Positions 38,902 through 49,599 of a DNA stretch of 64,000 nt are shown one piece after another. Below the pieces are notes generated by a model. That model was not told the DNA's origin. It was given only the letters and a program-made list of their open reading frames with translations, and made no database searches. Each line of letters begins with the position of its first letter. Position 1 is the first letter of the stretch. This DNA is from Mytilus trossulus (lineage: Eukaryota; Mollusca; Bivalvia; Mytilida; Mytilidae): positions 59,476,987 through 59,540,986 of the forward strand of contig NC_086382.1 in the NCBI RefSeq assembly GCF_036588685.1. The letters run 5' to 3'. Both the position numbers and the translations under genes were made by a program.

Positions 38902-39689
38902 ATATATATATAGAGAGAGAGTTAGGACATTAATATATCTAGCTATAGTGAAGTGCTAAATATATAAAGTGAGGTGATACATGTATCAAGCAAGGTGATA
39001 AATGTATCAAGTAAGGTTATAAATGTATCAAGTAAGGTTACAGATATATAAAGAAATGTGTTAGATGTATTATTTGTTGAGTTACATATATAGTCACGTC
39101 AAAGATATATCAATAGAGGTTTACATATAAACAGTGAGATTATAAATATATTGTGTGAGGTGATTGATACATAAGGCAAGATGATGGGTATTTAAAGTAA
39201 GTAATAGGTGTATATAATGTGGTGGTATATATAGATACTGTGGGGATATATATAGAGAGTATGGTGATTATTATAGAGTGTGGTGATTGATGTATAATTT
39301 GAGGTTAAAGGTATCTTAAGTAAGTTGATAGGTGAGGCAATAAGGAGATATACATAGAGACTTTTGGGATAGATATAGAGAGTATAGGTATAGATAAGTA
39401 TATATATAGAGAGTGTGATGATTGATACATTAATTGAGGTGATAGGTATTTAAACTTAGGTGATAGGTGTATATTATGTGGTGACATACAAAGAGACTGT
39501 TGGGATAGCTATAGAGAGTATATGTATAGATATAGGGAGTGGTGGTTGATATGTAAGGTGATATAATATAGTGATACACATAGAGACTGTAGGGGTAGAT
39601 AAAGACAGTATGATGATAATTATAGAGTGTGTTGATTGATATATACCATGAGCTGATAGTAAGGTGATAGGTGTTTATAATGTGGTAAT

Positions 39690-39815
39690 ATACAAATACA
39701 TTCATCATAGATACCAGGACTAAATTTTGTATATATGCCAGACACATGTTTCATCTACAAAAGACTCATCAGTGACGCTCGAATCCAAAAAAGTTTAAAA
39801 GGCTGAATAAAGTAA
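39690..39815 (+). repeat. Mussel-type interspersed repeat fragment
   Basis: Contains 'gccagacacatgtttcatct' then 'gactcatcagtgacgctcga'. Related fragments are at 62,985-63,065 and, inverted, near 57,990-58,040. Confidence 0.65.
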
Positions 39816-40200
39816 CAGACTGAAGTGATAGATATTGAGAGTATGGTAATAGATATAGAGACTGTAGCAATAGATATGCAGTGTGTGGTATGATAAAAAT
39901 GAAATTTCATGTGTTAAAATAATCACTATATAAATTTGTTACTAAAGGATATATACATGTATTCAATAAGGATGTTTGACCAACATTTATTATACCATAT
40001 TCCTATTTTTATTTACAGAATACATGTGCATGATTACAAGAAAAGTCATTGATATAAATATTGTGTGATATGCTGTAGCAGTTTTCCTAATAATTATTTT
40101 CTAACAAACCCTTCACCATCACTATAAACAGAATTGCTGAGTGCTTCTTTGTTATAAATCATTAAATTATACTTGTTATTTTATTTGAAATTAAATATAC

Positions 40201-40264
40201 CTTTTTCTTTTCTTCCATTTTCACCCATTACATCTTTGTCCTTTTAAAATCGTGTTTTGTATCT
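40201..40264 (-). ncRNA. Exon-like 64-bp cassette in right arm
   Basis: On the minus strand it follows 'tttgatttttcttatag' and is followed by 'gtatat'. Its 3' end (GGAAGAAAAGAAAAAG) resembles that of the left-arm cassettes (AGAAGAAAAGGAAAAG). An in-frame stop interrupts the frame that is open in the paralogous copy at 33,251-33,308. Confidence 0.3.
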
Positions 40265-40734
40265 CTATAAGAAAAATCAAAATATAAATAATAATTCCTA
40301 CATGAAGTCATTATAGGTTTACAAGCTTATACAAACATATATCAATGGAAAAGCAGAATTTGTTGGAATTTCTCTACCGTTTTAAAATTTAAAAAAATTA
40401 AGAAGCTATATAACCTAAGTTATATTTTAGTATTGTACAAGATTTACAACTTAGTTATACGGTATTAACTGTTTTATTGTATAAATTTCAAAATTGTTAT
40501 AATCTAATCAAAGAAGATTGATGTGATTCATTTTACATTATGATCATACTGATGAAGGTTAACCAAAATATTTATAAATAATTACTTCATTTCTGTTTTG
40601 TTTACTTTTAAGGGTTTAATTATATATATCAAGATGAGGTGGTGAAAGATATATAGTGTGGTAATTTATAAATATAAATATGATAAAGTGGTGATACATA
40701 GATATAGAGTGGTGATAAGTGAGGACATATATTT

Positions 40735-40800
40735 ATATAGCAAATTTACAGATATAACATTGTGGGGTTGATGTTTAGACGAATATATATTGTAATTTTT
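40735..40800 (+). mobile_element. SINE 3' tail fragment
   Basis: 'gcaaatttacagatataaca' and 'gttgatgtttagacgaata' match the tail of the complete SINE at 42,080-42,345. Confidence 0.6.
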
Positions 40801-41288
40801 TAATATAGTGCGGTGAAGAATATACAGAATAGCGATTATATATAACTTATGATATATAAGCGAAGTGGAGGTATACATATATACTGTGTGGTGACAAATA
40901 TAAACAGTAAGGTGATTGGTTTAACCAGTGTAGTGGTAGACATATTAACAAAGTGGTGATGGATATATAGGGGTGACAAGTATCAATTGTGTGTCAATGA
41001 TATACATGTTAAGTGTAGTTATATGTACTATTAGTGTTGTTATATATATACAGTGTGGTTGTTGATATATATAGTGTGGGGATATCCAATATAATCAGGA
41101 TAGTTGGTAGCTAATAAAAAAAACCCTGAATCAATCCATTTCTTTCCTCTAGATACACCAACTGTATTTGAAGCAGTTTTTTCATGACATAGCTTCTTCT
41201 TCTTCCAAATATGATGAATATTCTGGCAAGTTGTGCATGATTAAAATGAATAATCAAAATGAGAAGCAGTTTTCTTCTTGATGTGTAC

Positions 41289-41344
41289 CTTTGTATTACT
41301 TCCTTTCCATCAGAATTTATCAAGGTCCATTGTAGAATAGCAAT
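41289..41344 (-). other. Exon-like 56-bp segment with an open frame
   Basis: On the minus strand it follows 'gattttttttcag' and is followed by 'gtacac'. One frame is open throughout (reads IAILQWTLINSDGKEVIQ) and runs on for about 50 more codons into the presumed intron. The sequence is unlike the satellite around it and could be a captured gene fragment. I do not recognise a protein family. Confidence 0.25.
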
Positions 41345-41814
41345 CTGAAAAAAATCATATAAAAAATAACATTACAAATTCAGTAAATCAAAAGACATTC
41401 TACCATATCAACAAACTGTTATATAAAGCCCATTCTTACTTGTTAACATATATTAAAGCTGTTTTTTTTTACTTTTTAACATATGGATATACGAATCTTT
41501 AATATATAAAAAAAAATATGTAATAGATCTATATAGTACAAGGAAAGACAAATTTATTTTTTAGATTGTGGTGATAATTGCATAGTGTGAATAGTGTAAA
41601 AATAGATATACAGTATGTGGTGATAGAAATACATATAGTAATGATAGCTATTGGGAGTGTGGTGATGGATAAAGAAAGTGTGGTGATAGAAATGTAACAT
41701 GTGGTGATAGATTTGAACAATGTAGATGTATTCAGTTTGGTGATAGAATAAAAAGTGTAATGATAGATAAATAGTGTGGTGATAGATAAATTTAGTACAG
41801 AGATGATATATAGT

Positions 41815-43560
41815 AAGGTGATATAGATTTCTATTGAGGTGATTTATATTTATCAATATGGTGATGTATATTTAGAGAGTTGATAGTCTATATATACAGT
41901 GAGGTCATAGATATAAACATACAGTTGTAATAAATAAAAATATAAACATCTTCTATGGTAAATATGTATAACATTGTATAAAGTCGTGATTTTATACAGA
42001 ATGGTGATAAATATAAAAAAATGTATTGATAGAAGTATAAAGAAGTAATAGATTATTAGTGTGGCGATTTATATATATATATTCATGTATTGTAGTACGC
42101 TGCTAGATTAAAACTGACGAGGAAAGGTAACACACGGCCACCGAAAGCTTTATTTTTGTGAAGCCCAGGTGGTCGTGTGGTCTAACGGGACGGCTGCAGT
42201 GCAGGCCATTTGGTGTCACGATATCTCAGTAGCATGGGTTCGAATCCCGACAAGGGAAGAACAAAAAATTTGCGAAAGCAAATTTACAGATCTAACATTG
42301 TTGGGTTGATGTTTAGCAGGTTGTATATATATATATATATATATATATAAAGAGAGGTGATAGATATATTCAATATGTTGATATAAATATAAAAAGAGAT
42401 GATAGGTAAAAGTGTGATGTGATAGATAAATAAGGTGAGGTGGTAGATATATGAGGTGTGGTGACATAAGACCAGTTAGGTGATAAATGTATATAGTGAG
42501 GTGAAAGATATAAAAAGTGTGGTGATAGAAATATAAAGTGTGATGATAGATATATCAAGTGTTGTGACATATGATCAGATAGGTGTTAGATGCATAAAGT
42601 GTGGTGATGGATACATAAAGTGTGGTGATGGATACATTAAGTGTGGTGATAGAAACATAAAGTGTTGTGACATATGATCAGTTAGGTAATAGATGTATAT
42701 AGTGTGGTGATAGATACATAAAGTGTGGTGATAGATACATAAAGTTTTGTGACATATGATGAGTTAGGTGATAGATATTTAAAGTGTGGCGATAGATACA
42801 TAAAGTGTGGTGACATATGATCAGTTAGGTGATAGATGTATATAGTGAGGTGATAGATATATAAAGTGTGGTGGTAAATATATAAAGTGTTGTAACATAT
42901 GATTAGTAGGGTGATAGATGTATAAAGTGTGGTTATAGATACATAAAGTGTGGTGACACATGATCAGTTAGATGATAGATGTATAGTGTAGTGATAGATA
43001 CATAAAGTGTGGTGATATATGATCAGTTAAGTGAAAGATGTATAAAGTTAGGTGATAGATAAATAAAGTGTGGTGATAGATGTATATAGTGTTGTGATAG
43101 ATGTATATAGTGTGGTGATAATGTGGTGATAGATGTATATAGTGTGGTGGTAGATATAACGTGTGGTGATAGATACATAAAGTGTGGTGATATAGATTTC
43201 TATTGAGGTGATTTATATTTATTAATATGGTGATATATAATTAGAGAGTTGATAGTCTATGTATACAGTGAGGTCATAGATATATACATAGAGTGGTAAT
43301 AAATAAAAATATAAACATCTTTTATGGTAAATATGTATAACATTGTATAAAGTCATGATTTTATACAGAATGGTGATAAATATAAAAAAATGTATTGATA
43401 GAAGTATAGAGAAGTAATAGATTATTAGTGTGGCGATATATATATATATATATAAAGAGAGGTGATAGATATATTCAATATGTTAATATAAATATAAAGA
43501 GAGATGACAGGTAAAACTGTGATGTGATAGATAAATAAGGTGAGGTGTTAGATATAAAGT
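41815..43560 (-). repeat. ~1.4-kb duplication inside right-arm satellite
   Basis: 'gatatagatttctattgagg' at 41,820 recurs at 43,190 with the next ~250 bp, and 'gagaggtgatagatatattc' at 42,353 recurs at 43,459. Offsets of about 1,370 and 1,106 bp differ by the length of the SINE inserted only in the first copy. Confidence 0.8.
42080..42345 (+). mobile_element. Complete tRNA-derived SINE with empty-site paralog
   Basis: An A-box-like 'tggtctaacggg' (about 42,178) and a perfect B-box GGTTCGAATCC (about 42,237) mark the tRNA-like part. A leader 'acgctgctagattaaaactg' precedes it and a tail 'gcaaatttacagatctaaca ... gttgggttgatgtttag' follows, then a (TA)n run. The paralogous locus near 43,437-43,455 has only the (TA)n, i.e. 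the unoccupied site. Not a functional tRNA gene. Confidence 0.8.
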
Positions 43561-44822
43561 GTGGTGACAGCTTTATAAAGAGTGGTGATGTATATATATA
43601 TAGTGTGGTGAAAGAGAAAAATGTGAGGTGATTCATTGATTGGTGTATAATGTTAGGTGATGGATATATGAAGTGTGGGGATAGAAATGTGAAGCTACCT
43701 AAAAGAAATCTAGTGAGGCGATTAATATAAACACATAAATATGAGGCCATAGACATATAAAGGGAGGCAGTTAATGACTATAGTATGGTGTAAAAGATAT
43801 TCAGAGAGATACAAATATAAACATCTTTTGGTGATAATATATACAGTATTGTACAAATTGGTATTTATACAGAACAGTGATAGTTATATATAATGCTTTT
43901 AGTTATATACAGTGTGTTGATTGAATTATAAAGCAGTAATAGATTTAAAAAGTGGTAATACATGTATATATATTCAGTGTGGTGATATTAATATAAAGTG
44001 GTGATGGATAAATATGTTGATGATACAAAAGTGTAGTGATAGATTAAGTGAGGTGATAGATGTATAGTAAAGACATAGATATATAGTTAGTGGATATCTA
44101 TATCTGAAGTGGTATATATATAAAGTATGGTGATAGAGAGATAAAGTGATAAAGTGATAGATATTGTAGATGGTGATATATATATATTGTGATAAATAAT
44201 GGAAAATATATATAGAAAGATCTGAATTAAACACCTTTGGTGTTAGATATATATACAGTATTGTACAAAGTGGTGATAAATACAGAATGGTGATAAATAT
44301 ATACAGTGGTTTTGGATATATACAGTGTGTTAATAGATTTATAGAGTGGTGATGAACATATAGTGTGGTGATAGATATATACGGGAGTGTTGTACAAAGT
44401 GGCGATTGATACAGAATGGTGATAAATAGATAGCATGGTGATAGATATATACAGTGTTGTATAAAGTGGTGATTAATGCAGAATGGTGATAAATATATAT
44501 AGTGGATTGATAGATTTATAGAGTGGTGATAAATATATAGTGTGGTGATAGATATATTTAGTGTGGAGATTTTAATATATTGGTGATATAGTGTAGTGAT
44601 AAATAAAGTGAGGTGATAGATATATAGATTGGTGGAGAGATATAAAAACAGTAGGATGATAGATATATACAGTGGTGATAGATGTTTGCAATGGTGATAG
44701 ATATATACAATGGTAATATATATCATGTATGTTTACATTGGTGATAAAAAATAAATATTTTTTTATTATAAATATTGTTTTTATAATAAATATTTTTTAA
44801 CTCGATATATCGCATTCCCGAC

Positions 44823-45014
44823 CTGTTGATTATTTTCATTTAATCTAGGTGTGGTTAGTTTGATCTTACATTGTAGTTGTTCATTGGTCAATATTTGATT
44901 ATGACGTAAAATTTTCATGCTTTCATCTGAAATTCCCATTCTGATGACATGAAAAGACAGAGAAATATATTTCACCTCCAAATCTTGTGCAATACTATAT
45001 GTATCCACTCTTGA
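44823..45014 (-). pseudogene. Unidentified 64-codon exon-like coding fragment
   Basis: On the minus strand it follows 'ttgtttttgacacag' and runs exactly 64 codons to 'CAACAG|gtcggg', a GT but otherwise weak donor. The peptide is complex and lysine/glutamate/asparagine-rich (includes DLEVKYISLSFHVIRMGI), unlike the heptad artefacts nearby. The left arm lacks it, so it entered the right arm separately or was lost from the left. I do not recognise the family. It may be a captured host exon or a transposon remnant. Confidence 0.35.
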
Positions 45015-45362
45015 CTGTGTCAAAAACAATTGATTTTAATATGGCCTAAAGGAATGTGTACTTTTTTATCGTCAAGGATCAAAAATTACTGTTATAAATG
45101 TCATAATAAAAATATTGTCTATTGTCTATATTGTCTATTGTCATTTCGCAATTTTTTTTAACGGTTATTAGTGAAGACAGGGGTACCAAGATTCCCAGGG
45201 GATTACAAGTATCACCCTCATACATGTACATGACCGGGGGTAGGAGGGGTCATGATCCCAAAATCCTGGGCTTAAAAACATGAAATCCCGAGATCCCTTA
45301 TTTAAATAAATTTAAATCCCTACATCATGAAATTCAAAAATAGAATTCCTGGATACCTAAAT

Positions 45363-45520
45363 CAGTGGCGGATCCAGAGGAGGGGGGGGGGGGGTTCCGG
45401 GGGTGCGCACCACCCCTTTATTTTTGCCGATCAATATATTTGTATCGGGACATATGTTTTGCACCACCCTTTGCCCTGGGTTAGCACCCCCCCTTTCGAA
45501 AATTCCTGCATCCGCACCTG
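45363..45520 (+). mobile_element. 158-bp MITE, CAGTGGCGGATCCAG family
   Basis: Left end CAGTGGCGGATCCAG; the right end CTGCATCCGCACCTG is its imperfect inverse. The 5-bp TAAAT flanks both sides (45,358-45,362 and 45,521-45,525). The left arm carries the uninserted sequence (inverse of 'cctaaatagtc') near 11,026-11,036, which proves insertion and duplication. It includes a run of 13 G (45,382-45,394). Superfamily uncertain; the terminus is common in animal genomes. Confidence 0.85.
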
Positions 45521-46112
45521 TAAATAGTCAATCCCAAAATCCTGAAGCTAAAAACACCCAATCCTGGTGTCCCGATAAAGGTCCTATCCCCCTCATACTA
45601 TGATACATGCACGATCCATAACAATCTTTTTAAAACTTTCTGGACTCCCCAAGAAATCATTTCGGCCACCTCCTATGAACACTGACCTGACACATACACA
45701 TGAAAAGTATTAATTGTCCGGCTCTTTTGAACCAGATCACATTTTGTAGTTGGAAAAGGAAAAAAGGAGGGGGGTGAAGCCTCCTTTCCTTTAAAATGTT
45801 ATTTTGCATTTAAAGATGATGTATGTTTTCATTGTTACAATGCATTATTTTTCATACCTTTCACATGGTGTTTTTTTACGTTTTAGAAGTTATGTGTGCT
45901 CTTAAGGACGAGAAAGAGAGCTACTTCAGCAACTGAGCAAGTGTATTTTCTTTCGCAGATAAAATGTAAATAGATGCGTACAAATCTATCTCCAAATAGA
46001 AGATTTGTCAAAAATGAAAGTAGGAAATTCAGTGGGCGTTTCTTGCGCATGCGCACAGACCACGGTGATAGTTACGGTGACTGTATCAGGAACCTTGCAT
46101 ATTATATACCTC

Positions 46113-46119
46113 CATCTGG
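46113..46119 (+). repeat. 7-bp direct repeat CATCTGG, right (candidate target-site duplication)
   Basis: Identical to 10,220-10,226 and in the same orientation, directly outside the right terminus. Confidence 0.7.
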
Positions 46120-47161
46120 CCAGGGATATTATGTATTATTAGTAATACGACACAAAATGTCTGCACATATCTGGCCCGAGAACACAGTTATTTTACCCTA
46201 TTTGTCTATTGAAACATAATGACAATTAAAAAAAATTCCACCTGCTCTTTCCCAATGAGATTTGGTGTGCATAAAGTTTGACTTTTATCCCGAAACATAC
46301 CAAAAATCCAGAAAACTCTACCAGCTCATTTTCTCCTGGTAACCACAAACACGAGGACATCGGTATGGATGAAGCCAGAGAGCTTCCGAGAAGGGGGAAT
46401 TCCAGCTTTATTTACCTGACCAATTCACTCATTTCTACACAAAATTTAAAAAAGATTTTTTTTCAGACAGTATATTTGAAGTCTTATCTTTCACCTAAAT
46501 GCAAACAAATAGTGAAAAATTCCAAAAAAAAGACAAAGAAAAAAAATTAAGAAAAGAAAACACTGAAATTAAAGGGAACTATATTCCTGGACAACGAAAA
46601 TTGAGGGTAGATAACTGTGTCCTTGGGCCATCTTCAAAGCGTGTAATAAAGGAACAGTGCGTTCACTGTTTTTTCTCCCGTCGAATGATCAGTTATGCGC
46701 TGAATTTCCTACCCTCAGATTAGTGAATATTTTTTAATATGTAACTAAAACTACAACTGCATTAAAACACGCCTTTCGACAATTTAGAGATTTCATAAGG
46801 GGTAAAGAAATCTTAATATTTTGTCATATAAATTAACATGAATGTATTAAATGTGAAATAAACATTTCAAGTATCCTGATAACTGGTTAGTTAACTTGCC
46901 AGAATATATTGCAAATCATTAGCGTTTGGATGGAATTACAACATGTAAATATTTTGGTATACACACTGGGAAAATATATTAAGTAGTACACATAAAAGAT
47001 CCGACAAGAACAAATCAGCCAGAAAGGTCAAAGTTGACAGCAAACACCACAAGCACAGATCATTTCTCTGTGGCTTTCACAAAAAAAAGATACATTTATA
47101 GTTATAGTAACAGAAGATAAGGAATATGATTTTGGTCTACCAAAAAAAATTCACATACACA
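46120..47161. other. Single-copy-looking AT-rich DNA
   Basis: No gene or repeat is supported. A 90-codon plus-strand frame at 46,278-46,550 ends in a lysine-rich tract made by A-runs and shows no domain. Confidence 0.4.
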
Positions 47162-47174
47162 CTGGAATAATCTC
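47162..47174 (+). repeat. LINE target-site duplication, copy 1
   Basis: CTGGAATAATCTC lies directly before the poly-T tract. The same 13 bases are at 49,451-49,463. Confidence 0.92.
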
Positions 47175-49450
47175 TTTTTTTTTTTTTTTTTTTTAATAAA
47201 ATAATGTCTTTATTGCACTTTTCTTTGCTGTTGTAACAAATTACTCGACCTACAGCAGTTGGCCGAGTATCCCTGTGAATTAGTCACTGGATAACCAGGG
47301 AATTTATTCAGTGAATTCATATATAAGATCATAGCTTGTTAGTTTTACAGTTCATGGTTATTACATACATTTTACAAACTATATTGTTTCATGATTACGG
47401 AAAGTGTACAGTTTTGTCCGGTTTTGTTTCAAAAGATTAAAACTTTATGATCGTTGACCTTAACCTTATTGATGAAAACCGTTGAAGCTGGTTGATCAAT
47501 TGTCCGGATTAATTTATATGTTTTATTGATACACACGAACAACCTCAACTTTAGTTAAAAATTACATGTGGTAAGTGTCGACATTGTGGTTGGAAATTCA
47601 TTTGATTAAGTGATAAAGTGTGTGTAAAAGTATTTTGAGACAAAATTCTGTACATTTTCACAAAGCATGCTGTTTTGGTTTATTACCACGTGCTCAGCTC
47701 ATATATTGTCAACTTTTGCTACACAAATTCTATACATGAAAAAAAATATTATATCTAGCTATTCATGATCATATGTATCTTTTTACATCATTTAAAAATT
47801 TGCTGTTTTTAGCATTAATATATATGTTAATTTCGTATGTTTTTAAAAATTCATTTCTGAAAACTGCATAAGCGTCTATGTCTTTTTGTTTATAATTTGA
47901 TATATGAGTGCTTTTATGAATTGAATATAATAAGACAGTTAGGAAGAGATTTATATCATTATACATAGGATCATGTATTTTATAGCCAAGTACTAAAGTT
48001 TTAAAATTAAAAATATGTGACCCAATTTTGATTTTGCTTACAAGTACATATATTTTCTTCCAAAATTCATGAAAGAATTGACATTTGAGAAAAAAGTGTT
48101 CGTAATCTTCAGTCACGTTACACAAGTCACACATACTTGTTTCTTGTATGTGCCATTGTAGTAATAATTGTTTACATGGTAGGATGAAATGGAGTAATTT
48201 CCATCTTAACATTTTATATTTGTTATTAATTAAATAGGTAAAAGTAAATTGAAGCACATTATTTATTGGAGTGATTGATTCTAGATGAAAGATATTTTTC
48301 CATTTGGAGAACCCTAGTGGTCTCTCCTCATTTTTGTTATTTAAATAGTTATATATATCTTTGGATGACATATTTTCAATTAGTTCTGGTTTTTTTTTAA
48401 CAGTCAAGGACAAGTTTAATTTTGTTTTTACAGAAGTTTTCAAAGATTTGTCAGATTTTAATGTACTAACCCATTCTTTTGGAATGCAATTTTTCAATTT
48501 TAAAAGTTCTGAGATCCAATTGGTTTTTGAGGTTAGTTTCTCCAATATAAGTTTTTGTGATATGTGCCCTTTTTGGTCAATTATATCATTAATGAAAATA
48601 ATACCATCTTTTATCCAATTTGGATAAACTAAACATTTTCCTTTAAATTTTATATTTTTATTACCCCACAATATTTGCTGCCTAATATTTCTAAAATTTA
48701 TGATAGGCATATTACTTGTTGGTGTATTATATGCTTCATACCAGCTCTTTAATATGTTCAAGTAAAATGAAGGTAGAACATTACTTAAATTAGGTAATGA
48801 TTTTATGTTGTCAGGCATCATATGAAATATAAGGTTGTTTTTACCAAATTTATTGAAATAATATGTTGGAATAACTTTCCAATTAGCAAATTCTTTTGCC
48901 GTTAATCGTTTAACCCATGAAATATTTCGTGCATTTAAGAAGCAATCAATGTCGGTCATTTTTAGACCTCCATTTGTGTAATCTTTGGTAAGTGTTGAGC
49001 GTTTTACCTTTTCTTGTTTATTATTCCATATAAAATTATAAATAAGTTTTTTAAAATCTTTTATGTACATTTGGGGTATTGAAACAACCGAAGCTAAAAA
49101 AGTAAGATTAGGTAAAATAAGCGACTTAACAACTGTTATTCGTCCTATCATGGTTAAATTTCTTTTTTCCCAATCAAGTCTTAATTTTTTTGTCTGTTTC
49201 ATTGTTTTTTCAATATTTAATTTGTCACATTCACTTTTATCTAATCCGAAGTAAACACCTAGACTTTTAATTGGTTCTTTGCTCCAGTGTATATTTTCAA
49301 TTTTTTCTTTACAATGTTTAAGTCTACCTAACCATATACCTTCTGTTTTAGATTTATTCAGTTTCAAACCAGAAAGTGTTCCAAATATTTCTATTAGGTT
49401 TAGTGCTTGGTGTATTTCATTTTTTGAACTGAGAAAGAGTGTTGTGTCAT
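47175..49450 (-). mobile_element. 5'-truncated LINE with poly-A tail and 13-bp target duplication
   Basis: On the minus strand the element ends in a 20-base poly-A tail (poly-T at 47,175-47,194), with AATAAA in the last part of its 3' untranslated region. The other end stops at 49,450 inside the reverse-transcriptase frame. CTGGAATAATCTC flanks both ends exactly, the signature of target-primed reverse transcription. The remaining frame has no stop or frameshift, so insertion is probably fairly recent. Confidence 0.93.
47769..49450 (-). pseudogene. LINE ORF2 fragment: end of reverse transcriptase plus C-terminal zinc-knuckle region
   Basis: The frame starts at the catalytic DDTTLFL of the palm (motif C) and continues through LSGLKLNKSKTEGIWLG, the thumb (GRITVVKSLILPNL), YNFIWN/GGLKMTDI blocks typical of the L1/Tx1-type C-terminal region, and a zf-RVT-like segment (MCDLCN...HFFLKCQFFHEFW) to a stop at 47,769. 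About 560 codons remain; endonuclease and fingers/palm motifs A-B are missing, so it cannot retrotranspose. The apparent upstream methionine and 13 following residues come from target DNA, not the element. Clade assignment (L1/Tx1) is by motif memory. Confidence 0.85.
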
Positions 49451-49463
49451 CTGGAATAATCTC
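49451..49463 (+). repeat. LINE target-site duplication, copy 2
   Basis: Same CTGGAATAATCTC as 47,162-47,174, adjacent to the truncated 5' end. Confidence 0.92.
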
Positions 49464-49599
49464 AGCCAAAGCAAAGAAAGTGTACCACAGCATTTATTTA
49501 TCTCATATGAGAAGTGAGATTTTCATCCTTCTTATGGTCTTTTGTTCATGCCATAAGTTTGGCATAATCGAAAAGTTAAAAATTGACTCCACTCAAACA

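Larger units (their letters stand above)
33540..44735 (-). repeat. Satellite A, right arm
   Basis: Units 'gtgatagatatataaagtgt' are the reverse complement of left-arm satellite A. The linker 'gtgacatatgatcagttagg' corresponds to the left-arm 'catatgtcac' linker, so the composite predates the inversion. Each unit carries TGATAG, a match to the GATA-factor consensus WGATAR. Frames on the minus strand are artefacts. Confidence 0.9.
10227..46112. mobile_element. 35.9-kb giant foldback-type palindromic element
   Basis: Both ends read inward as GAGGTATATAATAT followed by a closely similar sequence containing 'tgcgcatgcgcaagaaacgc'. Arms remain colinear mirror images at five checkpoints: 10.23-11.25 with 45.15-46.11 kb; 13.26-13.46 with 39.86-40.06; 18.2-18.3 with 33.1-33.2; 21.2-21.5 with 30.5-30.8; 23.1-23.25 with 29.96-30.08. 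Flanking heptamers CATCTGG are identical. No transposase, polymerase or capsid-like frame exists inside, so it would be non-autonomous. Drosophila Foldback and Galileo elements also have long inverted repeats built from or enlarged by tandem repeats, and Galileo makes 7-bp duplications, but the termini here are not ones I can assign. A palindromic segmental duplication with chance flanking heptamers remains the alternative. Confidence 0.65.
29955..46112 (-). repeat. Right arm of the giant inverted repeat
   Basis: Reads as the reverse complement of the left arm, in the order inner unique block, satellite C remnant, unique block, satellite B, satellite A, outer unique block. It is about 3 kb longer than the left arm because of extra satellite copies and arm-specific insertions at 37.98-38.90, 42.08-42.35, 44.75-45.12 and 45.36-45.52 kb. 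Confidence 0.85.

Noticed and set aside
42170-42260. Possible tRNA gene with A and B boxes
   Set aside because: Part of a SINE with leader and tail, with an empty paralogous site; no proper tRNA cloverleaf.
30894-44726. Minus-strand ORFs of the same heptad type, up to 250 codons
   Set aside because: Mirror-image satellite artefacts in the right arm.
10227-46112. Maverick/Polinton or virus-derived giant element
   Set aside because: No DNA polymerase B, integrase, ATPase or capsid-like frame; flanking duplication is 7 rather than the 6 bases expected for Polintons.
46278-46550. 90-codon ORF ending in poly-lysine
   Set aside because: C-terminus is encoded by A-runs; no homology or regulatory context visible.
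49451-49493. Start methionine of the LINE ORF at 49,493
   Set aside because: These bases are target DNA outside the element; the reading frame there is accidental.
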